NCBI GenBank assembly: GCA_004195335.1
Contig: SDWK01000205.1
Location: 1 to 5,749 of the forward strand
Direction: 5' to 3'
Length of the DNA: 5,749 nucleotides
Source of the DNA: Shewanella sp.
GTDB lineage: Bacteria; Pseudomonadota; Gammaproteobacteria; Enterobacterales; Shewanellaceae
Made by a program: the position numbers and the translations under genes. Below are positions 4,780 to 5,749 of the stretch, piece by piece (positions within the stretch are counted from its first letter, which is position 1; the number at the start of each line of letters is the position of its first letter). The notes under the pieces are model-generated. The model saw only the letters and a list, made by a program, of their open reading frames with translations. It was not told where the DNA came from and searched no databases.

Positions 4780-5628
4780 TCAAAGTGCAGACTTATCTCT
4801 CATCAGAACCAACCGGAGGGAGCTAGCCTTAAAATTCCCTGAATTTATTTCGCTAACTAAGTCCTCTGCCTGGTCATCAAGTACGGACTTGATCGCTTCA
4901 TCATCGTTGATTAATCTCAGCATTTTTTGTTCTGAGGCTTTATTGTCCGTCATTAAGACATTGGCTCTGGAAAGGAGATAGGTAAGTTCGAGATCATCGG
5001 TTTTCTGGTAGGTATTAGCTAAACCAAGTAACCAGTCAGGATTAAAGTTATCCTCGTTACTCAAATCAAAAACTTGCAGATAAACGCGCTTGGCTTTCTT
5101 AGCATCAAATTTTTGGTAATAGGAAGCAATGATTGCCAGTAACTCGATATCATTCAACTGTTGGTCTTTTTCGGCATTAAGTACGATGGTTTGCGCTTTT
5201 TCATCATTGAATCGCGTCCAGTGATAATAGGCAAGATAAAGGTCGGTACTGTCTTTTGTCGTTGCCTGTAATTGAGCTAAACTCTGCGCGCTCAACCCGA
5301 ATGCTCTAAGTCGGTCATTAGTCCGTTCCGGATGAAGGATATGCTGTACACCTGCAGCAAGTTCAATGCATTTACTGTAGTTTTCTAAATTAAGAAGATG
5401 GCGATAAAGCTGCTCTCCGGTTGGTGAGGAAGTGTGTTTTAGCTTATATCTTTTCTTAATTAGGTCAGCTTTTTCATATTGGCACCAACTATCTTTATGT
5501 AAATCGCTACAAAGTTCAGGATTATTTTTACAGATAGTGCCTGTATTCACACCATTATCACAGCCAAAAAGACCTGAAATTGCGATAAAGCTAATAAATG
5601 ATGTAAACATTACGAGATTTCTTCTCAA
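4780..5628 (-). CDS. DUF2989-type lipoprotein with a TTG start
   Basis: The protein, 282 residues from the TTG at 5628, resembles the DUF2989 family of Shewanella and Vibrio; its function is not known. From this start the N-terminus is MRRNLVMFTSFISFIAISGLFGC, a textbook lipoprotein signal: Arg-Arg, a hydrophobic core, and a lipobox ending in Cys23 (LFGC, with an unusual Phe at -2). Asp at +2 after the Cys is often an inner-membrane retention signal in enterics, so location is uncertain. Four further Cys (33, 40, 49, 87) in the family-typical ICKNNPELC, SWCQYEKADLI and YSKCIEL segments could form two disulphides. The rest is helical, with TPR-like stretches (LYLAYYHWTRF, LLAIIASYYQKFD, WLLGLANTYQKTDD). 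GGAG at 5635-5638 lies 6 nt before the TTG. An in-frame ATG at 5667 would add 13 residues but lacks a ribosome site; one at 5610 would lose the Arg pair. Confidence 0.8.
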   Translation of the reverse strand: MRRNLVMFTSFISFIAISGLFGCDNGVNTGTICKNNPELCSDLHKDSWCQYEKADLIKKRYKLKHTSSPTGEQLYRHLLNLENYSKCIELAAGVQHILHPERTNDRLRAFGLSAQSLAQLQATTKDSTDLYLAYYHWTRFNDEKAQTIVLNAEKDQQLNDIELLAIIASYYQKFDAKKAKRVYLQVFDLSNEDNFNPDWLLGLANTYQKTDDLELTYLLSRANVLMTDNKASEQKMLRLINDDEAIKSVLDDQAEDLVSEINSGNFKASSLRLVLMRDKSAL

Positions 5629-5667
5629 AATAGGCTCCGACGCACTTGTTTTTCTTGTGAAAATCAT

Positions 5668-5749
5668 TACCGATCTGTCGTTCTCGTCGTCGAAACAGAT
5701 CGTGCAGTCGCCGCAGCCCAGTTCCTTAATCGGGACCGTCCTGATCTCG
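5668..5749. other. GC-rich window edge of unknown content
   Basis: The last 82 bases are clearly more GC-rich (about 56-58% by hand count) than the neighbouring lipoprotein gene. On the minus strand two frames are open to the window edge. One runs in frame into the lipoprotein (read-through includes LGCGDCTICFDDEN); another ends at TAA 5669-5667 and could be the end of an upstream gene. The plus strand is also open. I cannot decide among them. Confidence 0.3.

Noticed and set aside
1..5749. CRISPR array, insertion sequence, prophage or attachment site
   Set aside because: No regularly spaced repeats, transposase or integrase sequence, or terminal inverted repeats with target duplication were seen.

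Overview
The window looks like chromosomal DNA of a marine gammaproteobacterium, most likely Shewanella or a close relative. This rests on recognised protein families rather than a database search: a DUF2989-type lipoprotein, a tandem bacterioferritin pair, a proteobacterial GAPDH, and FNR/EtrA-like and Fur-like sites. Base composition is moderately AT-rich, except for a GC-rich tail at the right edge.

Layout, left to right. The window opens inside an FAD-dependent amine/amino-acid oxidoreductase (+, C-terminal part only, ending at 437). Two small plus-strand genes follow: an unrecognised, very basic protein of about 91 residues (685-960) and an exported glycine-zipper protein (1216-1605). 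A hairpin at 1659-1689 separates these from a convergent minus-strand operon of two bacterioferritin subunits (2659 to 1705, 1 nt apart). The operon has a good sigma70-type promoter, a perfect FNR-type palindrome in its leader and a Fur-box-like site upstream of the promoter. Behind that control region lies a decayed GGDEF (diguanylate cyclase) remnant on the plus strand, with one clear frameshift at about 3146. Next come a strong hairpin terminator (3302-3330) and a full-length glyceraldehyde-3-phosphate dehydrogenase gene (minus, 4360-3350). A 419-bp intergenic region rich in TGTAAAA/TTTTACA motifs follows, including a 17-bp perfect palindrome. The last gene is a DUF2989-type lipoprotein (minus, best start a TTG at 5628).

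How the parts work together. The ferritin pair is the clearest functional unit. One subunit keeps all six ferroxidase ligands but lacks the haem-binding Met52. The other keeps Met52 but has lost three ferroxidase ligands. They probably form a mixed 24-mer that stores iron, under iron (Fur) and oxygen (FNR/EtrA) control. The other genes look like independent units. I found no CRISPR array, transposase, prophage, toxin-antitoxin pair or clearly new multi-gene system. The more interesting signals are the complementary ferritin subunits, their control region, the GGDEF pseudogene and the unexplained palindromes.
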